From positions 1 to 64,000 of the forward strand of contig JAFQQT010000043.1 of NCBI GenBank assembly GCA_017410455.1: a stretch of 64,000 bases of DNA, written 5' to 3'. A program made the position numbers and the translations under genes. Shown here piece after piece: positions 40,981 through 49,645 of this stretch. The DNA is from Clostridia bacterium. GTDB lineage: Bacteria > Bacillota > Clostridia > Christensenellales > Aristaeellaceae. Under the pieces are notes generated by a model. The model did no database searches and was not told the DNA's origin. It was given only the letters and a program-made list of their open reading frames with translations. Within the stretch, counting starts at the first letter, position 1. Every line of letters begins with the position of its first letter.

Positions 40981-42834
40981 GTGTCTGATCTTGTTGTGAT
41001 CGGCGGCGGCCATGCGGGCTGCGAGGCGGCCCTGGCGGCGGCCCGTATGGGTATTGATACGCTGCTGCTGACATTGAATATGGACGGCGTGGCGCTGATG
41101 GCCTGCAACCCCGTCATCGGCGGCAGCGCCAAGGGGCATCTGGTGCGCGAGCTGGATGCCCTGGGCGGCGAAATGGGCCTGGCCATCGACGATACCTTCC
41201 TGCAGAGCCGCATGCTCAATACATCGAAGGGCCCGGCGGTGCATGCCCTGCGCGCCCAGGCGGACAAGCAGGAGTATCAAAATCGCATGCGCACGGCCCT
41301 GTTCACCCAGCAGCGGCTGACTGTCCGCCAGGGGGAGGTCTCCGCCATCGACGTGGAGGCGGGCCGGGTCGTTGCCGTCCACACGGCCAGCGGCCAGCGC
41401 ATTCCCTGCCGGGCGGCCATCGTGGCCAGCGGTGTATACCTGCGCAGTGATATCATCATCGGCGAGAGCATTACCCCCGGCGGCCCCCAGGGCCTGATGA
41501 GCGCGCCCCATCTGTCCGCGAGCCTGGAGGAGATCGGCTTCCCCCTGCGGCGCTTCAAGACCGGTACGCCCGCCCGCATCGACGTGCGCACCATCGACTT
41601 TGACGAGATGACGCCCCAGCCCGGGGACGAGCCGGTGGTGCCCTTTTCCTTCCTGACGGAGAAGCAGCTGGTCAACACCCATCAGTGTTACCTGACCTGG
41701 ACAACCCCGGAAACCCACGACATCATCCGCGCCAACCTGCACCGCGCGCCGCTGTATTCCGGCAAGATCCACGGCGTCGGCCCGCGCTACTGCCCCTCCA
41801 TCGAGGACAAGATTGTCAAATTCGCCGACAAGGAGCGCCATCAGGTGTTCCTGGAGCCGGAGGGCATGAAGAGCCACGAATGGTACGTCCAGGGCATGTC
41901 CACCAGCCTCCCGGAGGACGTGCAGTGGGAGATGTACCGCAGCGTTCCTGGCCTGCGTCGGGCGGAGCTGACCCGGCTTGCCTACGCCATCGAGTACGAC
42001 TGCATCGACAGCCGCCAGCTTCGTCCCACGCTGGAAAGCCTGCATGTGCGCGGTCTCTACTTCGCCGGGCAGATCAATGGCACCAGCGGCTACGAGGAGG
42101 CCGCCTGTCAGGGCCTGCTGGCGGGCATGAACGCCGCCCTGTCCATCCAGGGCCGGGAGGGCCTTGTCCTCACCCGCGACATGGCCTACATCGGCGTCCT
42201 CACCGATGACCTGACCACCAAGGGCACGGACGAGCCCTACCGCATGATGACCAGCCGCGCCGAACATCGGCTGAAGCTCCGCCAGGACAACGCCGACCTG
42301 CGCCTGACGCGCATCAGCCATCAGCTGGGCCTGGCCACCGACGAGCGCATGGAGCGCACGGAGCGCAAGATCCGAGAGACGGAAAGGCTCCTGGGCGTCC
42401 TGCGGGCGACCCGCTACACCCCCGGCGCGGACTTTTCCCGTTGGCTGACGGCTCACGGTCAGCCTGAGGCCGCCGCAGGGCTGTCCGCTGAGGAACTGCT
42501 GCGCCGCCCGGACGTCCGCCTCGCCGACCTGTGTGAAATGTCCCCGGAGCTGGATATCCCCGACGGCCAGGCCAGAGAGCAGGTGGAGATCGCCGTGAAG
42601 TACGCCGGTTACCTGGACCGGCAGGACGCGATGATCCGCCGCGCCCGCCAGATGGAGGAGACCCTGCTGCCGGAGGACGTCGATTATGCCGCCGTCACCG
42701 GCCTGCGCATCGAGGCCCGGCAGAAGCTGGAGAAGCAGAAGCCCCGGAGCCTGGCCGCCGCCAGCCGCATCCCCGGCGTGTCTCCGGCGGACGTGGCGGT
42801 GCTGATGGTCTGGCTGGAAAAGACAAGAGGCTAA
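40981..42834 (+). CDS. mnmG: tRNA uridine-5-carboxymethylaminomethyl modification enzyme MnmG (GidA)
   Basis: Start chosen at GTG 40981: GGAGGGG (40969-40975) lies five bases upstream and the protein then begins directly with the FAD-binding strand (SDLVVIGGGHAGCEAALAAARMG). 617 residues, normal for the family. Other signatures: MACNPVIGGSAKGHLVRE, KTGTPARID, GVGPRYCPSIEDKIVKF, and FAGQINGTSGYEEAACQG. With MnmE it installs the cmnm5 group at wobble uridine 34 of several tRNAs. In many Firmicutes mnmE-mnmG-rsmG sit together near the origin; here mnmG stands without mnmE or rsmG. Confidence 0.96.
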   Translation: MSDLVVIGGGHAGCEAALAAARMGIDTLLLTLNMDGVALMACNPVIGGSAKGHLVRELDALGGEMGLAIDDTFLQSRMLNTSKGPAVHALRAQADKQEYQNRMRTALFTQQRLTVRQGEVSAIDVEAGRVVAVHTASGQRIPCRAAIVASGVYLRSDIIIGESITPGGPQGLMSAPHLSASLEEIGFPLRRFKTGTPARIDVRTIDFDEMTPQPGDEPVVPFSFLTEKQLVNTHQCYLTWTTPETHDIIRANLHRAPLYSGKIHGVGPRYCPSIEDKIVKFADKERHQVFLEPEGMKSHEWYVQGMSTSLPEDVQWEMYRSVPGLRRAELTRLAYAIEYDCIDSRQLRPTLESLHVRGLYFAGQINGTSGYEEAACQGLLAGMNAALSIQGREGLVLTRDMAYIGVLTDDLTTKGTDEPYRMMTSRAEHRLKLRQDNADLRLTRISHQLGLATDERMERTERKIRETERLLGVLRATRYTPGADFSRWLTAHGQPEAAAGLSAEELLRRPDVRLADLCEMSPELDIPDGQAREQVEIAVKYAGYLDRQDAMIRRARQMEETLLPEDVDYAAVTGLRIEARQKLEKQKPRSLAAASRIPGVSPADVAVLMVWLEKTRG

Positions 42835-42844
42835 GGAGCGAACA

Positions 42845-42897
42845 GGCTCCCTCCCCGAGGGAGCTGTCATCGAGCTTGCTCGATGACTGAGGGAGTT
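42845..42897. repeat. 53-nt structured dispersed element, copy A
   Basis: Contains GCTCCCTC/GAGGGAGC hairpin, then TCATCGAGC-TT-GCTCGATGA hairpin, then CTGAGGGAGTT. A second copy of equal length lies at 63637-63689 on the opposite strand, with compensatory changes in the second hairpin. Next to it, GGGCGA (42935-42940) / TCGCCC (42948-42953) is another palindrome. Confidence 0.85.
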
Positions 42898-42974
42898 CGC
42901 GCCCCATGTAACTTGAACGAACTTGCCGCATGGCGGGCGATCAATGGTCGCCCCTACGGCTGTTGGAGGCAACC

Positions 42975-43418
42975 ATGATCAATTTCCGCGCCATCACCGA
43001 GGACAACTTTGACGCCATCATCAGCATGAAGCGCCCTGACGATGAGCATTTTGTGGCCAGCAACGCCTATTCCCTGGCGCAGGCCTGGCTCTACCGGGAT
43101 GCGGGGGATGTCTACCCCTTCGCTATCTATGACGATGATACCCCGGTGGGCTTCATGATGCTGGACGAGGATCTGGACGAAAGGTGCCTGATCATCTGGC
43201 GCATCATGTTTCCGGCGGAGAACCAGTTCAGGGGTTATGGCACGGCTGCCATCCGGGAGATCATCCGCCTGGCGGGGGAAAGCGGGAAGTATGACTTCCT
43301 GCTGATCAACTATGCGCCGGACAACAAGATTGCCGAGCATGTCTACACCAAGCTGGGCTTCCGTCCCACGGGGGGATTCGAGCATGGCGAGTACGAGCTG
43401 CGGCTTGATCTGAAATAA
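42975..43418 (+). CDS. GNAT-family N-acetyltransferase
   Basis: Start ATG 42975 after TTGGAGG; the frame is open to 42930 through repeat DNA. 147 residues. GNAT fold: MINFRAITEDNFDAIISM (beta 1), PVGFMMLDED (beta 4), IWRIMFPAENQFRGYGTAAIREII, which carries the acetyl-CoA loop (QFRGYG), and YAPDNKIAEHVYTKLGFRPTG. It is most like the spermidine/diamine acetyltransferase branch (BltD/PaiA type), but the substrate is uncertain. The next gene begins 17 bp later. Confidence 0.9.
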   Translation: MINFRAITEDNFDAIISMKRPDDEHFVASNAYSLAQAWLYRDAGDVYPFAIYDDDTPVGFMMLDEDLDERCLIIWRIMFPAENQFRGYGTAAIREIIRLAGESGKYDFLLINYAPDNKIAEHVYTKLGFRPTGGFEHGEYELRLDLK

Positions 43419-43435
43419 GAAAGAGGTCAGTGACC

Positions 43436-44347
43436 ATGAATCCTTCCTACCTGCTTGTCATTCTCGGCGTGGTGATGGTGTCCTATTCCGGCCCGCTGGT
43501 GAAGCTGGGCCTGCAATATGACGCCAACCCGGCCACCATCGCCATGATGCGCATGGCCCTGACGGCGCTGATCCTGCTGCCGCTGCTCTTCGTGAAGCGC
43601 AAGGGGCAGGCCGCGCCCGTGCAGAGCCTGCTGAAGATGACCCGCGGCCAGTGGCTGTGGAGCGTCGCGGCCAGCGTGTGTCTGGCGCTGCACTACCTGA
43701 CCTGGATGACCTCGCTGGATCAGACGGACACCTTCGCCTCCGTGGCGCTGGTGTGCACGCAGCCGCTGTTTGTGGCGGCGCTTTCCGGCCTGGTGCTGAA
43801 GGAGCGCATGCCGCGGGCGGCCATCCCCGGTGCAGCGGTGGCGGTGATCGGCGCGCTGCTAATTGCGCTCAATGCCCTGCTGGGCGGCGTATCGGGCGAC
43901 CTGACCGGCGCGCTGCTGGCGCTGGCGGGCGCGATCATGATGGCCGGGCACTGGCTGTGCAACCGCTATGCGCGGCGCACGGTGGAGGCGCTGCCCTTCA
44001 TGGTGCTGCTCTACGCGCAGACGGCGCTGCTGCTGGCGCTGACGCTGCCCTTCCTGGGCGGCTTCAGGATGACGTGGATGGCGCTGCTGGCCGTGGCAGG
44101 CCTGGCGGTGGGCTGCACGCTCCTGGGGCACTCCATGTTCACCCTGGCGCTGGGCAAGGTGTCGGCGACGGTGGTGTCCTTTGCCATCCTCGGCGAACCT
44201 GTGGGCGCAATGGTCTGGAGCTTCATCATGTTCGGCGAGAAGCCGCCGCTGCTGGTTTTCATCGGCGGCGTGGTGACCATTGCCGGCCTTGCGCTGTACC
44301 TGATGGGCACCTCCGGGCTGCTGCGGCGCAGGAGCGGCAATGCATGA
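43436..44347 (+). CDS. EamA/DMT-family transporter
   Basis: Start ATG 43436, eight bases after AAAGAGGT; a GTG two codons earlier is less well placed. 303 residues with about ten membrane segments in two EamA halves: first half with GPLVKLGLQYDANPATIAMMRM, AASVCLALHYLTWMTSLDQTDTFASVALV; second half starting near LAGAIMMAGHWLCNRYA and ending with GEKPPLLVFIGGVVTIAGLALYL. Drug/metabolite exporters of this family move small molecules such as amino acids or sugars; substrate unknown. It probably shares a transcript with the GNAT gene. Confidence 0.9.
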   Translation: MNPSYLLVILGVVMVSYSGPLVKLGLQYDANPATIAMMRMALTALILLPLLFVKRKGQAAPVQSLLKMTRGQWLWSVAASVCLALHYLTWMTSLDQTDTFASVALVCTQPLFVAALSGLVLKERMPRAAIPGAAVAVIGALLIALNALLGGVSGDLTGALLALAGAIMMAGHWLCNRYARRTVEALPFMVLLYAQTALLLALTLPFLGGFRMTWMALLAVAGLAVGCTLLGHSMFTLALGKVSATVVSFAILGEPVGAMVWSFIMFGEKPPLLVFIGGVVTIAGLALYLMGTSGLLRRRSGNA

Positions 44348-44428
44348 CCCGGCCATCCCCCCCTTCCCAAAATGCGAATTCTATGGTAAACTGTACAGAG
44401 TACCGATATGACAAGGAGGAACCCTCCC

Positions 44429-45349
44429 ATGGCTGAAGAGAAGAAGGAAAAGAAGGGCTTGTTTGCCCGTCTGCGCGAGGGCCTGTCGAAGACCCGCGAT
44501 GTGCTGACCGGCCGCGTGGACACGCTGGTCAGGGAGACCCGCAAGATCGACGAGGAGTTCTATGAGGAGCTGGAGGACATTCTCATCATGTCCGACTGCG
44601 GCATGAAGGCCACCATGGCCATCATGGACGAGCTGCGCGAGCGCGTTTCCGCCGGCAAGATCAAGGACGCGGAAACTGCCCGCCAGATCCTCAAGGACAT
44701 CATGATCGAGCAGATGAACATCCCCCGTCCGCCGCTGCGCTGGCCCATGGTGATGCTGGTGGTGGGCGTCAACGGCGTTGGCAAGACCACCACCATCGGC
44801 AAGCTGGCCCTGCGCTTCCAGGACATCGGCCGCCGCATCATCCTCTGCGCGGGCGATACCTTCCGTGCCGCCGCCGCCGAGCAGCTGACCGTGTGGGCGC
44901 AGCGGGCCCGCGTGCCGATCGTCAAGCATGCCGAGGGCGCCGACCCCGCCGCCGTGGTCTTTGACGGCGTGAAGTCCGCCAAGGCCCAGGGCGCGGATCT
45001 GCTGATCGTGGATACCGCCGGCCGCCTGCACAACAAGAAGAACCTGATGGACGAGCTGAACAAGATGCGCCGCGTCATCGACCGCGAATACCCCGAGGCG
45101 GACGTGCGCTGCATCCTCGTGCTGGACGCCACCACCGGCCAGAATGGCCTGGCTCAGGCCCGCGCCTTCAAGGAAGTGTGCGAGATCGGCGGCATCATCC
45201 TCACTAAGCTGGACGGCACCGCCAAGGGCGGCATCGCGCTGGCCATCCGCCAGGAGCTGAACGTGCCCGTGTGGTACATCGGCGTGGGCGAGGGCATCGA
45301 GGATCTGCAGCCCTTCAACGCCAAGGACTTCGTCGAGGCGCTGTTCTGA
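44429..45349 (+). CDS. ftsY: Signal recognition particle receptor FtsY
   Basis: Start ATG 44429 with AAGGAGG upstream. 306 residues; the acidic A domain is almost absent, as in many Gram-positive FtsY, leaving a short lysine-rich N-terminus ([19 protein letters not shown]). NG domain motifs: [15 protein letters not shown] (P-loop), [37 protein letters not shown] and the closing [22 protein letters not shown]. It binds SRP at the membrane and delivers ribosomes making membrane proteins. The usual smc or ffh neighbours are not in this window. Confidence 0.97.
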   Translation: MAEEKKEKKGLFARLREGLSKTRDVLTGRVDTLVRETRKIDEEFYEELEDILIMSDCGMKATMAIMDELRERVSAGKIKDAETARQILKDIMIEQMNIPRPPLRWPMVMLVVGVNGVGKTTTIGKLALRFQDIGRRIILCAGDTFRAAAAEQLTVWAQRARVPIVKHAEGADPAAVVFDGVKSAKAQGADLLIVDTAGRLHNKKNLMDELNKMRRVIDREYPEADVRCILVLDATTGQNGLAQARAFKEVCEIGGIILTKLDGTAKGGIALAIRQELNVPVWYIGVGEGIEDLQPFNAKDFVEALF

Positions 45350-45603
45350 GTAAAGTCACAAAGCTTGCAGCCCTGACGGCCGTTCCTACGCGTAAGGAAG
45401 CGATTTTGCAAGCAAAATCGCGCGAAAATCGCCGCGCATGTCGCCGATTTTCGATTTGCAGTCTACCGACGGTGAATGACTGAAACGAATGGATGACGGC
45501 CTTGATCGCATGAGGCGACCTGTGTGGCTTTGATTGCCGCTGACATAATCCCCCGCCCCTTCCGCGTAGGATGAACGGACATCCTGCGCGGGGAGGGGCG
45601 GCT
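45350..45603 (+). other. Gene-free interval with a perfect hairpin
   Basis: No gene seen. GCGATTTTGC (45400-45409) / GCAAAATCGC (45412-45421) forms a 10-bp stem with a two-base spacer; a related CGATTTTCG lies at 45445-45455. It may end ftsY transcripts, although no clean T-run follows. Confidence 0.6.
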
Positions 45604-46605
45604 GTGAAGGACATTTCGTGGGCGGCCTGCCTGCGCCTGGGCGTGACGGCGGCTGCGGTGTGGTTCATCTGCGCGGGGGGAATGGCGGCGCTGCTGCATG
45701 CGCTGACGCCCCTGCTGTTGGGCATGGGGCTGGCCCTTGTGGTTGATGTTCCCATGGCGGCGCTGGAGCGGCGGTTCTTTCCCGGCGGTGGACGCGTGGC
45801 AAGGCTGTGCTGCCTTATGCTGTCGCTGGCGGGCGTGCTGGCGCTGCTGGTGTGGATGGCCCTGGCGATGCTGCCGCAGGTGCTGCAGTGCCTCACGCTG
45901 CTCAGCACCCGCCTGCAGGCCGCAGGGCTGCCGCAGTGGAGCGCGCTGGCGGAGCGCGTGATGCAGCTGGCGCTGGACAATGCGTCCGCCTGGCTGAGCA
46001 CGGCGGCGGGGGCGCTGGGTTCGCTGGCACGCCTTGCCGTGGACGCCCTGCTGGGGCTGATCCTCGCGGTGTACCTGCTCACGGGAAAGGAGCGCATCGC
46101 TGCGCAGCTGACCCGACTGACCCGGCGCACGCTGGGGGAAGCGTGGCTGCGGCGCGGAACGGCGGCGCTGTCCGCCCTGCGGGACGCCTTCCGGGCGAGC
46201 CTTGTGGGCCAGTGCCTGGAGGCGTTGATCCTGGGCTGCCTGTGCCTGATCGGCATGGTGCTGCTGCGCCTGCCGGGGGCGCTGCCCATCTCGGCCATGG
46301 CCGGTCTGACGGCCTTTGTGCCCCTGGTTGGCGCGCCGCTGGCCGCCGGCGTGGGGGCGTTGCTGCTGCTGCCGGAGGGAATCCCGGCGGCGATGACCTT
46401 TGTGGTGTTTTTTCTTGCGATCCAGCAGCTGGAGAGCGGCTTCATCGGCCCCCGGGTGGTGGGTGCGGGCCTCGGCCTGTCCCCCCTGTGGACGCTGCTG
46501 GCGGTGCTGCTGGGTGGCTGCGTGTTCGGCATTCCCGGCGCGCTCTTTGCCGCGCCCGTGGCAGCTGCGGCGCGGACGCTCCTGCTGAAGGAGAATGAAC
46601 CCTGA
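45604..46605 (+). CDS. AI-2E family (YtvI/PerM-like) membrane permease
   Basis: Start chosen at GTG 45604 with GGGGAGGGGCGG upstream; the longer frame from 45571 gives a polar, non-matching extension. 333 residues, about eight membrane segments. The family pattern shows in the first long hairpin (AALLHALTPLLLGMGLALVVDVPMAALERRF), the central ARLAVDALLGLILAVYLLTGKERI and the C-terminal FVVFFLAIQQLESGFIGPRVVGAGLGLSPLWTLLAVLLGG. Family members export various small molecules or ions; the name AI-2E comes from E. coli TqsA and does not fix the substrate. Confidence 0.88.
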   Translation: MKDISWAACLRLGVTAAAVWFICAGGMAALLHALTPLLLGMGLALVVDVPMAALERRFFPGGGRVARLCCLMLSLAGVLALLVWMALAMLPQVLQCLTLLSTRLQAAGLPQWSALAERVMQLALDNASAWLSTAAGALGSLARLAVDALLGLILAVYLLTGKERIAAQLTRLTRRTLGEAWLRRGTAALSALRDAFRASLVGQCLEALILGCLCLIGMVLLRLPGALPISAMAGLTAFVPLVGAPLAAGVGALLLLPEGIPAAMTFVVFFLAIQQLESGFIGPRVVGAGLGLSPLWTLLAVLLGGCVFGIPGALFAAPVAAAARTLLLKENEP

Positions 46606-46672
46606 CGAAGCGCGAAGGGCGGCTGGCTCTGCCGGGTCTGCCGTTCCGGATATGATGTTTGGAGGTGGCGAT

Positions 46673-47404
46673 ATGCCGTCCCTGTCCCCGTACCGCAGCG
46701 ACCTTGACTATGCCTATGCTCCCGGGATGTTCCCGGCGATGGAGTGCCTGCTGCACCGGCCGGACTGCGCGCGGCGCATCCTGCTGCACTCCAAGTCCGC
46801 CGGAACGGAGGGTGCCCAGCGCCTGACGGAGCTGGCGGCGCAGCTCCATGTCCGCGTGGAGGAGGCCGACCGGGCCCTCGGCCGCATCTCCGGCAAGGAG
46901 AACTGCTTCGCGGCGGCGGTGTTCGCCAAGTTTGACGACGCGCTGGCAGCGGACAGGCCCCACATCGTGCTGCACAACCCCTCCGACTGCGGCAACGTGG
47001 GTACCATCCTGCGCACGGCTCTGGGCTTCGGCGTGGAGGATGTGGCGCTCATCCGCCCCTGCGTGGACGTGTTCGACCCCCGGGTGGTGCGCGCCAGCAT
47101 GGGCAGCATGTTCCAGCTGCGCATCCGCACCTATCAGGATTTCGCGGCCTACGAGGCGGATCACCCCCAGCGGGCGCTGTTCCCCTTCATGCTGGATGGC
47201 TCGCGGAGCCTGCCGGACGTGATTGCCGGCGGCGTGCCGCAGAAGTGGACGCTCATCTTTGGCAACGAGGGCAGCGGCCTGCCGCCGGAGTTTGCCGGCA
47301 AAGGCCAGCCGGTGCGCATCCCCTCCAACGAGCGCATCGACTCGCTGAACCTGTCCATCGCCGCGGCGATCGGCGTCTACAGTTTTGTGCAGAAAGGAAT
47401 CTGA
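46673..47404 (+). CDS. TrmH/SpoU-family RNA 2'-O-methyltransferase
   Basis: Start ATG 46673, six bases after GGAGGT; the frame is open upstream from 46595 but overlaps the preceding gene. 243 residues. The SpoU fold occupies about 100-243 with the three trefoil-knot motifs: LHNPSDCGNVGTILRTALGFG (motif 1, with the catalytic-type Arg), LIFGNEGSGLP (motif 2) and IPSNERIDSLNLSIAAAIGVY (motif 3). It should methylate a ribose in rRNA or tRNA using SAM; the target nucleotide is unknown. The N-terminal 90 residues replace the usual L30e-like domain. The NifX-like gene follows after 3 bp. Confidence 0.9.
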   Translation: MPSLSPYRSDLDYAYAPGMFPAMECLLHRPDCARRILLHSKSAGTEGAQRLTELAAQLHVRVEEADRALGRISGKENCFAAAVFAKFDDALAADRPHIVLHNPSDCGNVGTILRTALGFGVEDVALIRPCVDVFDPRVVRASMGSMFQLRIRTYQDFAAYEADHPQRALFPFMLDGSRSLPDVIAGGVPQKWTLIFGNEGSGLPPEFAGKGQPVRIPSNERIDSLNLSIAAAIGVYSFVQKGI

Positions 47405-47407
47405 CCC

Positions 47408-47797
47408 ATGCGGATTGCGACAACTTATGAAAACGGCGAGATCTTCCAGCACTTCGGCCACACGGAGGCCTTCAAGGTCTACCAGGTGGAGGACGGCCGG
47501 GTGATCTCCAGCGAGGTGGTTTCCACCGGCGGGCATGGCCACGGGGCCCTGGCGGCGGTGCTGGCCGGGCTGCAGGTGGATGTGCTGATCTGCGGCGGCA
47601 TCGGCGGCGGCGCGCAGGCGGCGCTCCAGCGCATCGGCGTTGAGCTGTGCGCGGGCGTGAGCGGCAGCGCGGATGAGGCCGTGGCGGCGTATCTGGCGGG
47701 CACGCTGAGCTGCTATGCCGGCGCGACCTGCGGCCATCGCCATGACCATGGCGACCACGACTGCAGCAACCACACCTGCGGCGGCGGCTGCCGCTGA
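47408..47797 (+). CDS. NifX/NifB-type dinitrogenase cofactor-domain protein with His/Cys tail
   Basis: 129 residues. The first 100 match the dinitrogenase iron-molybdenum cofactor domain (MRIATTYENGEIFQHFGHTEAFKVYQVEDG, DVLICGGIGGGAQAALQRIGVEL). The last 30 residues are a dense His/Cys/Asp stretch (CGHRHDHGDHDCSNHTCGGGC), probably a metal-binding tail. No nif genes are near, and this domain is common as a stand-alone protein in anaerobes, where its function is not known; metal or metallocluster handling is the reasonable guess. It follows the methyltransferase gene by 3 bp. Confidence 0.88.
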   Translation: MRIATTYENGEIFQHFGHTEAFKVYQVEDGRVISSEVVSTGGHGHGALAAVLAGLQVDVLICGGIGGGAQAALQRIGVELCAGVSGSADEAVAAYLAGTLSCYAGATCGHRHDHGDHDCSNHTCGGGCR

Positions 47798-47810
47798 CGA
47801 AGAAACGGAA

Positions 47811-47847
47811 CCGGGGGCTTCATAGGGTGTGGAGTCCCCGGATTTTC
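47811..47847 (+). terminator. Rho-independent terminator
   Basis: CCGGGG (47811-47816) / CCCCGG (47836-47841) with an internal loop, followed by ATTTTCT. Confidence 0.65.
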
Positions 47848-47924
47848 TGCCCGTACGGCGGATGCGCCCGGCTGCATAGGCTGCGCAGGAAAAGGCCATC
47901 CTACCCTCAGCGGAGGGCCTGCAT

Positions 47925-48212
47925 ATGAAGGAATGGACGGCCTGGATGGCGAACAAGCTGGATGAACACCTGATGCAGCTGGAGCGGCTGCGCCTGCCGG
48001 AGTACATCCGGTATCTGGAGGATAAGAAGCGGTTCTACCGCATGCAGCTGCTGGGCGGGATCGTGCGCGGGCTGGGCACGGCCATCGGATTCACGATCCT
48101 GGGCGCGGTGCTGGTGTGGCTGCTGCAGGGGCTGGCGCAGCGCAATCTCCCGGTCATCGGGGATTTCCTTGCGCAGATCGTCAGCCTGGTGCAGCGCAGA
48201 TTGGAGTATTGA
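47925..48212 (+). CDS. DUF5665-family small membrane protein
   Basis: 95 residues, matching the DUF5665 pattern: an N-terminal amphipathic part (KEWTAWMANKLDEHLMQLERLRLPEYIRYLED), one membrane segment (IVRGLGTAIGFTILGAVLVWLLQGLA) and the closing NLPVIGDFLAQIVSLVQRRLEY. The family is found mostly in spore-forming Bacillota and is of unknown function. It lies 3 bp before lspA, so the two are co-transcribed. Confidence 0.82.
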   Translation: MKEWTAWMANKLDEHLMQLERLRLPEYIRYLEDKKRFYRMQLLGGIVRGLGTAIGFTILGAVLVWLLQGLAQRNLPVIGDFLAQIVSLVQRRLEY

Positions 48213-48215
48213 CGG

Positions 48216-48719
48216 ATGAAAAAGTGGTTCTGGCTGGCGGCGGCGGTGGTGATCGCCGATCAGCTCGTCAAGGGGCTCAGCATTGGCCTGGCGGGGGATG
48301 TGACGCTCATCCCCGGCGTGCTGCGCTTCACCTACGAGGAGAACACCGGCATGGCCTTCAGCATGCTCAGCGGCCACACATGGCTGCTGGGGGTGGTATC
48401 CGCCGCAGCCATCGTGCTGGGCTGGTGGGTCCTGCGGGCCTTCCGGCTGGGGCCGGTCAGCCGCATCGCCGCCATGCTGATGCTGGGCGGCGCGGTGGGC
48501 AATATGATCGACCGCTTCCTGCGCGGGTATGTGGTGGATATGTTCGAGGTGCTGTTCGTCCGATTTGCGGTGTTCAATGTGGCGGATGCGGCGCTGACGG
48601 TGGGTGCCGGGCTGATGGCGGCGTCGCTGCTGCTTTGTCCCGGTGAATGGACTGAAAAGCATGGAGGCACGAAGGATGGAAAATCAGATGCAGGCGCAGC
48701 GGATCGAATCGACGGGTGA
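48216..48719 (+). CDS. lspA: Lipoprotein signal peptidase (signal peptidase II)
   Basis: 167 residues with four membrane segments. The family blocks are AAAVVIADQLVKG, LRFTYEENTGMAFSML (with the conserved Asn), LMLGGAVGNMIDRFLRGYVVDM and FAVFNVADAALTVG; the catalytic Asp pair is in GNMIDR and NVADAA. It cleaves prolipoprotein signal peptides before the lipidated Cys. The C-terminal 25 residues (HGGTKDGKSDAGAADRIDG) are extra and overlap the following pseudouridine synthase gene by 44 bp, the widest gene overlap in the window. lspA followed by rluD is a common order. Confidence 0.95.
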   Translation: MKKWFWLAAAVVIADQLVKGLSIGLAGDVTLIPGVLRFTYEENTGMAFSMLSGHTWLLGVVSAAAIVLGWWVLRAFRLGPVSRIAAMLMLGGAVGNMIDRFLRGYVVDMFEVLFVRFAVFNVADAALTVGAGLMAASLLLCPGEWTEKHGGTKDGKSDAGAADRIDG

Positions 48720-49596
48720 CGGCCGCCGTCTGGACGTGCTGCTCTCGGAGGCCTCCGGGCTGACCCGCAGCCGCATCGCGACCCTCGTGGAGGAGGGGCA
48801 GGTCACCGTGGACGGCAAGCCCGCCGCCAAGGCCGGGCTGAAGACGAAGGCTGGGCAGACCATCGTCCTGACGGTGCCCGCGCCCAAACCCGCCGCCCCT
48901 GAGGCCCAGGACATCCCGCTGACCATCCTCTACCAGGACGATGACCTCGCCGTGGTCGTCAAGCCCTGCGGCATGGTGGTGCACCCGGCGGCAGGCAACG
49001 AGGATGGCACGCTGGTCAACGCCCTGCTGCACCACCTGGACAGCCTGGGTGGCATCGGCGGCGAGCTGCGCCCCGGCATCGTCCACCGGCTGGACAAGGA
49101 CACCAGTGGCCTGCTGCTGGTGGCCAAGAACGACGCATCCCAGCTGGCGCTTTCCGGGCAGCTGTCTGCCCGCACGATGGAGAAGCACTACCGCGCGCTG
49201 GTGGAGGGCAACCTCCGCGAGGACGCGGGCCGCATCGAGGCCGCCATCGCCCGGAGCAAGAAGGACCGCAAGAAGATGGCCGTGGACGAGGAGGGACGCG
49301 AAGCCATCACCGAATGGACGGTGCTGGCGCGCGGCCGCGGCGTGACGCTGCTGGACGTGCACATCCTCACCGGGCGGACGCATCAGATCCGCGTCCACAT
49401 GCGCCACATCGGCCACCCGGTCTGCGGCGACCCCATCTACGGCAGCCAGAAGGGCGCGAAGGTGCCCCGGCTGATGCTCCACGCATATTCGCTGACCTTC
49501 ACCCACCCGCGTTCCGGCGAGCGGCTCACCTTCACGGCGGAGCTGCCGGAGGCATTCCGGCGGGGGATGAGGAGCAATGGGGCGGAAGAAGAGTAA
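48676..49596 (+). CDS. RluA-family pseudouridine synthase (RluD-like)
   Basis: Start ATG 48676, preceded by GGAGGCACGAAGG. 306 residues: S4 RNA-binding domain about 15-75 (GRRLDVLLSEASGLTRSRIATLVEEGQVTVDGKPA) and catalytic domain about 85-290 with the active-site Asp in GIVHRLDKDTSGLLLVAKN, plus HYRALVEG and LTGRTHQIRVHMRHIGHPVCGD. It should convert specific 23S rRNA uridines (positions 1911/1915/1917 for true RluD) to pseudouridine; the exact target is inferred. Overlaps lspA by 44 bp, so expression is coupled. Confidence 0.94.
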   Translation: MENQMQAQRIESTGDGRRLDVLLSEASGLTRSRIATLVEEGQVTVDGKPAAKAGLKTKAGQTIVLTVPAPKPAAPEAQDIPLTILYQDDDLAVVVKPCGMVVHPAAGNEDGTLVNALLHHLDSLGGIGGELRPGIVHRLDKDTSGLLLVAKNDASQLALSGQLSARTMEKHYRALVEGNLREDAGRIEAAIARSKKDRKKMAVDEEGREAITEWTVLARGRGVTLLDVHILTGRTHQIRVHMRHIGHPVCGDPIYGSQKGAKVPRLMLHAYSLTFTHPRSGERLTFTAELPEAFRRGMRSNGAEEE

Positions 49597-49603
49597 CACG
49601 CAA

Positions 49604-49644
49604 CAGGAGAGACTCCCTGGCCATGGGGGAGCCCCTCCTGTTTT
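49604..49644. terminator. Terminator between convergent rluD-like and cwlD genes
   Basis: CAGGAG (49604-49609) / CTCCTG (49635-49640) with an inner CTCCC/GGGAG stem, followed by TTTTG. Flanking AA and TT runs suggest use in both directions. Confidence 0.75.
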
Positions 49645-49645
49645 G

